DNA from: Pseudomonas neustonica
Lineage (GTDB): Bacteria; Pseudomonadota; Gammaproteobacteria; Pseudomonadales; Pseudomonadaceae
Reading direction: 5' to 3'
Assembly: GCF_003797945.1 (NCBI RefSeq)
Contig: NZ_RKKU01000005.1
Coordinates: 1 to 64,000, forward strand
Length of the DNA stretch: 64,000 nt
In this document: positions 35,470-43,600 of the stretch, piece after piece
Layout of the letters: every line of letters starts with the position of its first letter
Position numbering within the stretch: the first letter of the stretch is position 1
Notes under the pieces: model-generated
Told to the model about the DNA's origin: nothing
The model's database searches: none
Seen by the model: only the letters and a program-made list of their open reading frames with translations
Translations under genes and position numbers: made by a program

Positions 35470-37179
35470 TTACAGAATCTGAACGCGAAGGACAAGAACC
35501 AGCTCACGTGCAGAGGTCGATTCCGCCTGCCCGCCAAGGATCCCACCGACGAACGGAATGTCGCTAATACCCGGCAAGCCATCTTTGGTACGGCTACCGT
35601 TTTCACCGATCAAACCACCAATGATCACCATGTCACCGTCGTTGAGCGACAGGGAGGTAGTCATGCCCTTGAAGTCGACCCGTGGCAGCGAAATCTTCAG
35701 TGGGTTTTCGGTACTACCCACATCAACCAGCGCAAGCGAGTTCTCCTGCACCGACGTCTGCATCGGATTGATGGTGAGGTGAATAGAACCGTCTTGCGAT
35801 ACAAAGGGAATCACACCCAGCATGACACCGTCGAAGACGTTGGAGGTGACCACACTGGCCGTGGTTGCCAGCAGACCACCGCCGCCGTTCTGAGTATTGG
35901 AGCTGGACTGGGCGATATAGCGGATGTTGCTACCCACGCTCACCACCGCCGGCTGGGTATTACGTACCCTGATCGAGGGGTTGGAGAGAATATGGATAGT
36001 ACCGAAGGTTTTCATCAGGTCGAGCCCGATGTTGTGATGATCGCCACCCTGAGCGATGCCCAGCGAAGGAGTACCTGCAGTACCCAGTGCCGTAGACGGA
36101 ATCAATACGCTACGGCCAGCATTGATAGCATCTGGCACTGTGGTATTAATCGCACCCAGGGTCAACGGGTTAGAGGCGTAAGACAGAGCCGCATTGGCGC
36201 GCAATATGTTCCAGTCGACGCCGTAGCTGAACTGGTCGTTGAGTTCAATATCGAGAATCTGCGCCTCAATCAGCACCTGGCGGTTGAGCACCGATTTGTA
36301 GTGTTCAACCAACCGCCCAACGGCGGCCAACTGCGACGGACGACCGCGCACAAACAAGGTGCCGGTGGAGCGGTTGAGCATGTATGCCGGCTGCTGGCCA
36401 CTACCCATGCTTTGCTCGAAAGGGTTGCGTTCGGCGCTGGACTCGCCGATCAGGGCAACCAGCATACGATCAATCTGTTCATAGGGGTTGACGTCATTCG
36501 TGTTGCGGCCAGAGACCGAAAAACTGCTGCGCAAGCCGCTGCTGCCCGAACCGGCACTGGCTGAAGATGCGCCGTCACCGCCGGTGCTGCTGGCACCAAA
36601 GACATCACCACCGGCGTTGAAATCGGCGGTGCTCATGGTCAGCAGAAAATCGAGATCAAAGACCTGCTCCTTGAACTCCTGAACCACCAGCATGTTGTTG
36701 TGCACTTCACCTGACAGGTCAAGCGACTTGGTAATTTCTTCAAACGCCTGGCTGGCTGGCACCGAGTTAAGCGACAGCGAGATCGTACGCGGATCACTCG
36801 ACAGCGTGCCGGGTAGTACCAGGTTCAGTCCTGCCTGATCAGCAATGGCCTTGAGCAGGTTGCGCACGTCTTCATCGTTGGCCTGCAGAGAGACGTTGAT
36901 GGCATCCAGCGGGTTGAAGCGCGGCACCATCGGCTCAAGCACCGGCGGCTGGGTCTGCTCCAGACTCTTTCTCAGCTCATCCTGCAGTACACGCAGCTTG
37001 TCCGATTCCTGCACAAGTCGTTCCTGCAGCAAGGGCTGAGAACGCTCATCAACAGCCTGTACTTTTTTGGCATCCACTTTGGAAGGGCCAACGCTACAAC
37101 CGCTCAACGTTGTTGCCACAACTGCGCTTAGCCAGAAACTCCGTTTAAAACGAAGCGCAATTCTAGGGTCAAGATTCAT
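35470..37179 (-). CDS. mshL: MshL-type outer-membrane secretin lipoprotein
   Basis: A 569-residue secretin that would form the outer-membrane channel for the filament. The N-terminus has a basic start and a lipobox ending LSGC (residue about 28). Residues about 95-175 are an STN/N0-like domain (LLKAIADQAGLNLVLPGTLS). A Ser/Gly-rich loop (GGDGASSASAGSGSSGLRSS) precedes an N1 domain with TGTLFVRGRPSQLAAVGRLV. The secretin core occupies about 330-569 and ends GGLIGENGSRTKDGLPGISD then PFVGGILGG and RELVLVLRVQIL. AGGAG precedes the ATG. A 51-base gap separates it from the upstream prepilin gene, the largest gap in the operon. Confidence 0.9.
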   Translation of the reverse strand: MNLDPRIALRFKRSFWLSAVVATTLSGCSVGPSKVDAKKVQAVDERSQPLLQERLVQESDKLRVLQDELRKSLEQTQPPVLEPMVPRFNPLDAINVSLQANDEDVRNLLKAIADQAGLNLVLPGTLSSDPRTISLSLNSVPASQAFEEITKSLDLSGEVHNNMLVVQEFKEQVFDLDFLLTMSTADFNAGGDVFGASSTGGDGASSASAGSGSSGLRSSFSVSGRNTNDVNPYEQIDRMLVALIGESSAERNPFEQSMGSGQQPAYMLNRSTGTLFVRGRPSQLAAVGRLVEHYKSVLNRQVLIEAQILDIELNDQFSYGVDWNILRANAALSYASNPLTLGAINTTVPDAINAGRSVLIPSTALGTAGTPSLGIAQGGDHHNIGLDLMKTFGTIHILSNPSIRVRNTQPAVVSVGSNIRYIAQSSSNTQNGGGGLLATTASVVTSNVFDGVMLGVIPFVSQDGSIHLTINPMQTSVQENSLALVDVGSTENPLKISLPRVDFKGMTTSLSLNDGDMVIIGGLIGENGSRTKDGLPGISDIPFVGGILGGQAESTSARELVLVLRVQIL

Positions 37180-37230
37180 GAGGCTACTCCTGGTACGCCT
37201 GATTCCATATTAAAATTGTCGGCAGCCCAA

Positions 37231-38010
37231 TTACTGGGTCAAATAACCGAGCAGTTCGGCAAACCCCACCGCTACGATGGCGTCGTCATACTGTTCATCT
37301 TGTGTGGTCAACGGACCGGAAACGCAGAGTCCTCCCCCGGCCGGCCACTTGAGATCGCTGTTCTCGCCATCAAAGGCGTCACCGTCGTCATCCGCATCCC
37401 GGGTACCCGCGTAGGCCACGAAAAAGGCCAGGTTACCCAGAGGGTTAGTCGCGCAATTGGCGGCACCCGCCTGCTGCGCGTCCCCGGTGACATGAATGCG
37501 CCCGGCATCAAAGGCGCGTGCGCCCAGAGCGCGCAGGGCGTAGCGCAAGTCATTCAGACTCAAGTAACCGCTGGTTCCGAGTGCATCGCCGGTTCTTTCG
37601 GTCAATGTGCTCAGGTCACCCGCGGTGCTGTTATCGCGGAATACGCCGTAAACGTAGCGCTGCCTTACCGCCTCGCTCAGACCTTGAGTCTCCGGCATAT
37701 TCAATGTCTGAAAGGGCACACCACCCACCATGTGGTTGGTTGAACCCTGACCACAGGCACCATCGCTGCCGCCCTCGAAACCGTTGCCGTTGGTATCGGC
37801 GCAAGGCAGTCGGTAATGGCGTAGCGCATACTGGAACAGGGCGGCCGCTATCTGATCCTGATAGCCTTGGGCGATGCTTTTGTCCTGGCTTAGCGCCTGC
37901 CCCCGATATTGCATGACGATCAGCGCCATACCGCCAACCAGCGCCAAAACCAGCGCCAGCTCCAATAAACTGAACCCTTGCTGACGTGATAAATGCCCAG
38001 CGTGACTCAT
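37231..38010 (-). CDS. Prepilin-like protein with two acidic loops
   Basis: A 259-residue pilin-like protein. Leader MSHAGHLSRQQG then FSLLELALVLALVGGMALIV with glutamate at +5. It carries LPCADTNGNGFEGG (first loop, with the second cysteine shifted), the DADDDGDAFDGEN loop and YDDAIVAVGFAELLGYL, showing that it belongs with the three large prepilins at 27.4-31.8 kb but without the Ala-rich extension. It sits directly before the secretin gene and overlaps the preceding gene by four bases. Confidence 0.83.
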   Translation of the reverse strand: MSHAGHLSRQQGFSLLELALVLALVGGMALIVMQYRGQALSQDKSIAQGYQDQIAAALFQYALRHYRLPCADTNGNGFEGGSDGACGQGSTNHMVGGVPFQTLNMPETQGLSEAVRQRYVYGVFRDNSTAGDLSTLTERTGDALGTSGYLSLNDLRYALRALGARAFDAGRIHVTGDAQQAGAANCATNPLGNLAFFVAYAGTRDADDDGDAFDGENSDLKWPAGGGLCVSGPLTTQDEQYDDAIVAVGFAELLGYLTQ

Positions 38011-38675
38011 GGTGAAACCAGCCCTGATCTCGCGTTCAAGCTGTCGGTAACAGTCTCTTGCATCTCGCGTAAATCACGACTCAGTTGCTGCAGGCGCTGA
38101 GGATCCGCACGCGATCCTTTCATTGCCTCAAGCAGCATCGCCTCATTGAGTGCAGCCAGTTCTTGACTGCTGCGCATTTGCTGGCGAACAGTATCAACAT
38201 CAATCTGGTGCTCAATGCCGTTATCCTTGAGCTGCCGGTTGAGCTGTTCAAGCACAGCAACCATGCCTTCTACATCACCCGGCTTTAGGCTCTTAAGCTT
38301 GCTGAACGCATCATCACGCGAGGCCAACAAGGCTTCCCGGCGGCGCTTGGCCTGCTCACGTAGAGCCTCCCGCGACTGCGCTCCGGCAGCACGCTCTGAC
38401 TCTTCGGAAGCACGCGCTGGCGCGACCTGCTCGGGCGAACCGACAGCGTCTGCCGTTGCTGACGAAGACGCGCTCAGCGCCTCATAGCGCTTCCAGAGCG
38501 CATCGATATCTTTGCCACTGTCAGACGAAGATGACGACTGGGTCGGCATCACCACCGCAGGCGCACTCTGCTCTGCAGGTATAAACGTCTCAGGCTGCTC
38601 ACTTTTGAGCCACACCAGCACCGCCAGCAACAGCAGCACCGGAACACCCAGGGCGAGAAAGCGACCGAGACTCAT
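38007..38675 (-). CDS. Bitopic coiled-coil protein of the filament operon
   Basis: A 222-residue protein of unknown family. One membrane helix (LALGVPVLLLLAVLVWL, residues 7-24) is followed by a Ser/Ala-rich stretch and long charged helices likely to form coiled coils (REALREQAKRRREALLASRD, then VEGMVAVLEQLNRQLKDNGI). There is no signal peptidase site, so it stays in the inner membrane with the C-terminus in the periplasm. It overlaps genes on both sides by four bases, so it is part of the machine. I know no counterpart in the standard MSHA or type II sets. Confidence 0.7.
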   Translation of the reverse strand: MSLGRFLALGVPVLLLLAVLVWLKSEQPETFIPAEQSAPAVVMPTQSSSSSDSGKDIDALWKRYEALSASSSATADAVGSPEQVAPARASEESERAAGAQSREALREQAKRRREALLASRDDAFSKLKSLKPGDVEGMVAVLEQLNRQLKDNGIEHQIDVDTVRQQMRSSQELAALNEAMLLEAMKGSRADPQRLQQLSRDLREMQETVTDSLNARSGLVSP

Positions 38676-39235
38676 CTGCCGTCCTTGACCTTCAACACAG
38701 CCACTTGGCCGCCGCGACTCAGCGACACCTGACCAGGTCTGATGTCACGAACCACAACACCACGCCCGAGTGAATCACCGCGGCGTACGTAACGACCATT
38801 GACCACTGCTGAGCGAACCCCCGCCGACGAGACAACCATGCTGGCTTGATAGCGCGTCCACCACGGCGGACCAGAGCGCACCCGAATCACTTCAGGTTCA
38901 GGCGCTTCGGCCTGCGGTTCTACCTGAGGGTCTGGCTGTGGTTCTGGCAGGGGCTGCGGCAGCGTCTCTACAGCAGCCCCGGTGAGCAATACCTCTGCCT
39001 TTTCGCGCTCTCGCAATTGGCGGGCATTCTCGAGTTGCTGAGCCAACAGCTCGTTCAGCTCCAGAAACTCCATGACCTTCTCGCCCAAACGCGCGTCCAG
39101 ACTCTGCAACTGCGAGTCCTGGCTCGCACGGGCCATCTGTATGTCACGCTCGGCGGCCTGCGCCAACTGATAAGCCAAACCACAAGAGCTAGTTGCTACC
39201 AGCAACATCGCTGCGGCGAAGTATTTCCTTTTCAT
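38672..39235 (-). CDS. GspC/PilP/MshK-like periplasmic connector
   Basis: A 187-residue protein. The N-terminal hydrophobic segment (FAAAMLLVATSSCGLAYQLA) is a membrane anchor or lipoprotein signal. A coiled region, a Pro/Glu/Gln linker (PLPEPQPDPQVEPQAEAPEP) and a small beta domain follow (about 130-187; VVNGRYVRRGDSLGRGVVVR, later VAVLKVKDG), resembling the HR/PilP domain that docks on secretins. The order anchor, linker, small domain supports a GspC, PilP or MshK role; the exact orthologue cannot be named. It overlaps its neighbours by four bases. Confidence 0.72.
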   Translation of the reverse strand: MKRKYFAAAMLLVATSSCGLAYQLAQAAERDIQMARASQDSQLQSLDARLGEKVMEFLELNELLAQQLENARQLREREKAEVLLTGAAVETLPQPLPEPQPDPQVEPQAEAPEPEVIRVRSGPPWWTRYQASMVVSSAGVRSAVVNGRYVRRGDSLGRGVVVRDIRPGQVSLSRGGQVAVLKVKDGR

Positions 39236-40485
39236 TTCTCACTCCAGGTCAGCGCCAGGCGAAACAGGCTGTTACCAAGGCCGCTGGTGATTTCTCGCCG
39301 CTCTACTTCGTACCCAAGCTTTTGCAAGGCCTCAACAAAGCGTTCTTCTGCGGCAAAAGGTGCAGCCACACTGGCACTGCGACCAGCCACAATTATCAAT
39401 ACACCTGCGTCGTCAGAGACGATGCCGGCTTCGGTCAGATCAATACCCGCTGGAACCGTCTGACGCAGATCACGAATAAGACTTGCGGGGTCCGGTGTGC
39501 GCCGGACACGATCAGACAAACGCACAAACTCTGCCCGCTCGCGCTGGGTTACCGCCATACTCTGCGCCTCTCCCAGAGCCCCGTTCATCTCACTGAAGGT
39601 CTGACTCAGGCTCTGTGTCTGCGCCTCGTTCAACTCGGCTTGCAGCGACGATGCCTGATGCTTCCAATAGAGAGCGCCACCTGCCCCGGTCAAACAAAAG
39701 GTCACCATCACAGCTGCGACCAAGGGCATAATGCGGTTAGCCAGATAAAGAGAGCGACTAACCCCATCCAGATCAGCGCGCTTCGCATTGAGCTGATCAA
39801 ACAGCAGGCGTGCCGGCAAGGCAGGCTTAACGCTCTGCGTTCCGGCCTCTTTTAACGCTTCGACAAGCAACTGACTTTCGTCGCTGGTGCGCTCGATCAG
39901 CACACACTCAGCTTGATCGTCATCGCCTTGCAAGCCGACCTGCTGGGCATGAATATAGGCTGCGATGCGTCTATACGGCTGGTCATCGTTGGCGTATAGA
40001 CGCTGACGGCTCGCCTGCAATAGCGAACCATCCTGAAACACCAGCACATCAACACTCTCGTCATGGACAAAGGCCAGCACGCCGGAGACCAGCTGTTGGC
40101 GTTGCGCCAGCAGGATCAATGCTTCAAGCAACGGGAACAGCAACACATGGTCGCTCTGCTGCTTAACCCAGCGCTGATACGCCATGTGGAGCGCCACCGG
40201 GACAGCCGTGTAGGCTGTTTGGGCAAAATCCCCCTGGCGCTCACACGCATGCATCAACACCCGGGCCAGACCATCGATATCACCCTCGTCGCGAAGTCGC
40301 TTTTCCAGCAGTGGCGCAAGGTTCTGATGATGGGCCGGCAAGGCTTCTACGCCGAAGGGCGCGCCTTGATAATCGGTAATGATGATGACGGGACCACGCG
40401 GCGACGCCAGGCGCTGTGACAAGGCATTAGCTGAAGCGCCTTCTGCCGGACCACCCAGGTCGAACAGTAGCTGGGCAGCACTCAT
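39232..40485 (-). CDS. GspL-like (PilM-PilN fusion, MshI-like) assembly protein
   Basis: A 417-residue protein. Residues about 30-235 look like a cytoplasmic PilM/GspL-type actin-fold domain (GPVIIITDYQGAPFGVEALP, later GVLAFVHDESVDVLVFQDGS), though phosphate-binding motifs are weak. A membrane helix at about 252-272 (MPLVAAVMVTFCLTGAGGAL) leads to a coiled segment and a periplasmic ferredoxin-like domain (AGIVSDDAGVLIIVAGRSAS), as in PilN. It would link the ATPase to the periplasmic parts. MshI in Vibrio is PilM-like; here both halves are in one chain, as in GspL. Confidence 0.72.
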   Translation of the reverse strand: MSAAQLLFDLGGPAEGASANALSQRLASPRGPVIIITDYQGAPFGVEALPAHHQNLAPLLEKRLRDEGDIDGLARVLMHACERQGDFAQTAYTAVPVALHMAYQRWVKQQSDHVLLFPLLEALILLAQRQQLVSGVLAFVHDESVDVLVFQDGSLLQASRQRLYANDDQPYRRIAAYIHAQQVGLQGDDDQAECVLIERTSDESQLLVEALKEAGTQSVKPALPARLLFDQLNAKRADLDGVSRSLYLANRIMPLVAAVMVTFCLTGAGGALYWKHQASSLQAELNEAQTQSLSQTFSEMNGALGEAQSMAVTQRERAEFVRLSDRVRRTPDPASLIRDLRQTVPAGIDLTEAGIVSDDAGVLIIVAGRSASVAAPFAAEERFVEALQKLGYEVERREITSGLGNSLFRLALTWSEK

Positions 40486-40991
40486 TGCGCTCTCCGCGAG
40501 TAGTACTCACCCGACAACGACAGTTGCACGACACTGCGCTGGTCACTCGCAGGAGAGGCGATAAACAGTGAGCCGTTGTCACTTAACAGCTTCAAGGAAA
40601 AAGCCTTGGGCAGCATAAAGCCGTCCTGACCAGATTCCAGGCTGCTGAGCAAGGTGTCGGCCTCAACGCGAGAGAAACGTTTGGCGTCCACTTCAATTGA
40701 GCGCACGTCCCATAGACTGGTTCGCCACCCACGCTGGTCGGCGCGTGCAGCCAGCGCGTGCCACTGCTCGCTTGCATCGCTCCAGCGAGCCAGTTGCTGC
40801 TTGGCACTGCCCTCTTGATCAGCCTGGCGACGGGTTTCGGTCAGTTGCTGCTGAAGCAGTCTCGCTTCAGCTTTATAACTAAACGCAACACTTGCCAGGA
40901 AAGGCAACGCAATAGCACTGACGACAATCAGCAGCATGCATAAACGACCTTGGCTTAGCATGCTTGATCCGGGGAAATGCTGCGTAGTCAC
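40482..40991 (-). CDS. PilO/MshJ/GspM-like bitopic protein
   Basis: About 169 residues from a GTG at 40991, chosen because it gives the four-base overlap with the upstream stop that recurs in this operon; an ATG at 41006 is the alternative. A membrane helix (LCMLLIVVSAIALPFLASVA) is followed by a coiled coil (RLLQQQLTETRRQADQEGSA) and a small alpha-beta domain with FSLKLLSDNGSLFIASPASD. This is the layout of PilO, MshJ and GspM, partners of PilN/GspL. Sequence similarity alone is weak; the position next to the GspL-like gene carries the call. Confidence 0.65.
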   Translation of the reverse strand: MTTQHFPGSSMLSQGRLCMLLIVVSAIALPFLASVAFSYKAEARLLQQQLTETRRQADQEGSAKQQLARWSDASEQWHALAARADQRGWRTSLWDVRSIEVDAKRFSRVEADTLLSSLESGQDGFMLPKAFSLKLLSDNGSLFIASPASDQRSVVQLSLSGEYYSRRAQ

Positions 40992-41833
40992 TGATCCATT
41001 GCCCAATGCGCAGTAACCAGCATCACATCCCGATCGCGCCCAGTGCCCTTACCGAATGCTTCGGGGTGCGCGTCTGTCGATGAGAAGGTGTTGTTAGCAC
41101 TCCACTCCAACCCTGGCACCTGCCGAGTGCTCTGCAGGGTGTTGCGATTGGCGTTCTGCTGACGAAAACGTCCTTCAGTAGCGTCGGGGCGACCATCAAC
41201 CATTTGGTCCATCTTGCGCGCCAGATCAGGAGTCAGTCCGCGGATCACCATCACGTTACCCGAGCCGCTGATGGTTCCTACCGGATTCCACTGGAAACAG
41301 ATTTGCAGCTCCACCGGATTCCCGTTGGTGTCTTTGTAAGCGTAACGATCTTCCATGCCCTCGGCCCGACCTGACGGCATAGTAATGCCGACGCGGTCGA
41401 CCAACGCTTGCAGATCCAGATTCGACAGAGCGGGATCGCCTACGCCGGATGAGTCAGCTGGGTAGCCGTCACCATGGCATAGTCGGCGTCCGGTATTACG
41501 GTAGTTACCAGGAACACCGGCAACAGCGCCGCGCAGGTTGTCGAACACGGTTTCATAGCCGTTCACCATGAGCGTAGGTGCTACCTGGTTATCACCCAGG
41601 ACCACACCTGTGCGCTGGTAATACAGATCGTAAACCTGCTTCCAAGGCATCAGAAACTTGCTTTGGATCCGGTTATATTCCGCTTCCTGGAGCACGTCAC
41701 GGCCGATACTCAGACCACCCATGATGAGCCCCATGACGGCCATCACCAGCACGATTTCCATCAAGGTGTACCCAGCCTGCTGTTTGCGCATGGATCTTGC
41801 CGTTGGCGACATCATCGCAACCTCCAGACTCAC
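40988..41833 (-). CDS. Prepilin-like protein, NGNP family
   Basis: A 281-residue pilin-like protein with a long leader (about 21 residues, ending KQQAG), then YTLMEIVLVMAVMGLIMGGL with glutamate at +5. The globular part has MPSGRAEGMEDRYAYKDTNG, then NPVELQICFQW and VMVIRGLTPDLARKMDQMVD, shared almost fully with the first gene of the operon. It probably arose by duplication. It overlaps that gene by four bases. A minor or alternative major pilin is likely. Confidence 0.84.
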   Translation of the reverse strand: MSLEVAMMSPTARSMRKQQAGYTLMEIVLVMAVMGLIMGGLSIGRDVLQEAEYNRIQSKFLMPWKQVYDLYYQRTGVVLGDNQVAPTLMVNGYETVFDNLRGAVAGVPGNYRNTGRRLCHGDGYPADSSGVGDPALSNLDLQALVDRVGITMPSGRAEGMEDRYAYKDTNGNPVELQICFQWNPVGTISGSGNVMVIRGLTPDLARKMDQMVDGRPDATEGRFRQQNANRNTLQSTRQVPGLEWSANNTFSSTDAHPEAFGKGTGRDRDVMLVTAHWAMDQ

Positions 41834-42633
41834 TGGTTCATCTTGTAAGTAGCAACGACCGTAATAACCTGATCTTCATCCAGGTTCTGATCCGTATCAG
41901 TGGCGGAACCAGAGCCAGCGCCATAAGCCTGGGTGTTGTTTGCAGCCCACTCAATCCCGGGCAGACCATCGGAATCGTTGGCGATGTCATACTTGCGGAA
42001 AAGGCCTTCGCGGGCATCAGCCTGACCATCAATCATTTGATCAAGCGAGCGAGCCAAATCAGGCGTCAGACCGGTAATAACCATGACATTGCCTGAACTG
42101 GCGGGAGAGCCCGGATTATTCCACTGGAAGCAGATTTGTAGCTCCTGGGGATTACCGTTGGTATCGAGGTAGGCGTAACGATCCTCGAAGCCTTCGGCAC
42201 GGCCAGGCGGCATGCGGATGCCGTGACGATCCATTTCACCGTGCAGGATGAGATCGGCTTCACGCGTCATATTTGGCGCAGCACCACCCTGGCAGATAGC
42301 GTTGGGTGGGGTAGCTCCGGTCATATCCCGACCTGACACCAGATCATCTACCACTTCAAAGGTAGCGCCATTGACCATCAGCCGCGGTTGAGTCTGGCTA
42401 TCGCCAATCACGACACCTGAACGCAAAAAATGCGCGTTGTAGGCACTAACCCACTGATCAACAAACTTCTGTTTGACCTTGGTGTATTCGGCGTTTCGCT
42501 GAATATCTTTGCCAATAGAAACGGCCCCAAGGATCAAGCCAATTACAACCAGAACGAGAGAGATTTCGACCAAGGTGAAGCCACGCTGGCGCTGGGACGA
42601 AACGCGTTTGAATGCACTCATGTTTTTTTCCAT
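41830..42633 (-). CDS. Prepilin-like protein, NGNP family, first gene of the operon (probable major pilin)
   Basis: Up to 267 residues; an in-frame ATG at 42621 (MSAFKRVS) with GGA eight bases before it may be the true start. The leader ends RQRG, then FTLVEISLVLVVIGLILGAV with glutamate at +5. The body holds MPPGRAEGFEDRYAYLDTNG, NPQELQICFQW and VMVITGLTPDLARSLDQMID. Being first in a 16-gene operon, it may be the most strongly expressed and so the major subunit (inference). It resembles MshA only in the N-terminal helix. Confidence 0.84.
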   Translation of the reverse strand: MEKNMSAFKRVSSQRQRGFTLVEISLVLVVIGLILGAVSIGKDIQRNAEYTKVKQKFVDQWVSAYNAHFLRSGVVIGDSQTQPRLMVNGATFEVVDDLVSGRDMTGATPPNAICQGGAAPNMTREADLILHGEMDRHGIRMPPGRAEGFEDRYAYLDTNGNPQELQICFQWNNPGSPASSGNVMVITGLTPDLARSLDQMIDGQADAREGLFRKYDIANDSDGLPGIEWAANNTQAYGAGSGSATDTDQNLDEDQVITVVATYKMNQ

Positions 42634-42847
42634 TAATGAGTTTTCTGGATATCAGAGCAGGCCAACCGCTTAGCGGAACTAATCCTTTTAAAGCCTGTCA
42701 GACTGCAACAGGCCGGACTTTGCCACGGCCAATGTGAATTGCGTCAGTCTCGAATATCTCAAAACTCTCAACGTATTTTTGACATGCGTGCGCAAGCTCC
42801 GCATTTAGCGGCATACAGCCATCATAGGTTGGTTGAAGACTCTAAAC

Positions 42848-42864
42848 GCCCTCAGAAAGAGGGC
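42848..42864 (-). terminator. Hairpin after the response regulator gene
   Basis: GCCCTC and GAGGGC form a six-base stem around AGAAA, 20 bases past the response regulator stop. The following T-run is short, so strength is uncertain. It separates the two-component genes from the filament operon 215 bases downstream. Confidence 0.5.
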
Positions 42865-42883
42865 TTAATAGACGGTATTGCCA

Positions 42884-43600
42884 CTAAAAGCAGGCCGCTT
42901 TACCGGTAAACACAATACCCTTGCCAAACACCGAGCGGATAGGCAAACGCAGGCCCTGTTTTTTGGCCTTGGCACGGAGACGACTGAGTATGACGTCGAT
43001 TCTGTGTGTATCGGTTTCCTCTGCGTAATCGAACAGCAGGTCATGTAACGCCTCCCGGCTGAATATCTGCGTTGCAGAGCGCATAAGCGGCTTTAGCAAA
43101 TCAAGCTCCTGCGAAGAAAGTACAACTTCATCGCCAATAGGGCCTGATAAACGCATCTGTTCAAGATCCAGTAGCCATTTATCCTGCTGCACCTCAAATA
43201 CCGCGTCACTCGAGTTCGTATCGCCAGCGCGCAATCGACTACAAAGCGCATACAAGGAAGCGGTAAAGCTTGCGAAGTTGATTGGCTTTACCAGGAAAAG
43301 ATCCGCGCCAAGATTGATTCCTCGCAGACGCTCTCGCTCACCGCCCTGGGCGGTCAAGATAACCAGGCCATATCCACCTAGAGCATGAAGATACTCAATG
43401 ACACTAAAACCATCTTCGCCGGGTAAACCAAGATCGACTATCACGACCTCTACCGGATTACGGTGCAGTTCTTTCCAGAAGGCTTCGGCGCTCCCCACGC
43501 CCCACGCGCTATAACCACGGTGACGCAAAAAGAACAGCAATTCCTCGCGTAGATCCACGTTGTCTTCGATCACGGCAATACGCAAGCCAGCCAGACTCAT
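42884..43600 (-). CDS. OmpR-type response regulator
   Basis: A 238-residue regulator. Residues 1-120 form a receiver: acidic pair in IEDN, acceptor aspartate in VVIVDLGLPGEDG and lysine in LFLVKP. Residues about 140-235 form a divergent winged-helix domain (SSQELDLLKPLMRSATQIFS, later DVILSRLRAKAKKQGLRLPI). The ATG at 43600 overlaps the kinase stop in ATGA and has GGGAGGGAG upstream; a longer frame is not used. It is the partner of the membrane kinase and lies just upstream of the filament operon on the same strand, a possible target. Confidence 0.87.
   Translation of the reverse strand: MSLAGLRIAVIEDNVDLREELLFFLRHRGYSAWGVGSAEAFWKELHRNPVEVVIVDLGLPGEDGFSVIEYLHALGGYGLVILTAQGGERERLRGINLGADLFLVKPINFASFTASLYALCSRLRAGDTNSSDAVFEVQQDKWLLDLEQMRLSGPIGDEVVLSSQELDLLKPLMRSATQIFSREALHDLLFDYAEETDTHRIDVILSRLRAKAKKQGLRLPIRSVFGKGIVFTGKAACF

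Noticed and set aside
35410-36564. 384-codon plus-strand frame
   Set aside because: It is the antisense of the secretin gene; the secretin motifs on the minus strand are decisive.
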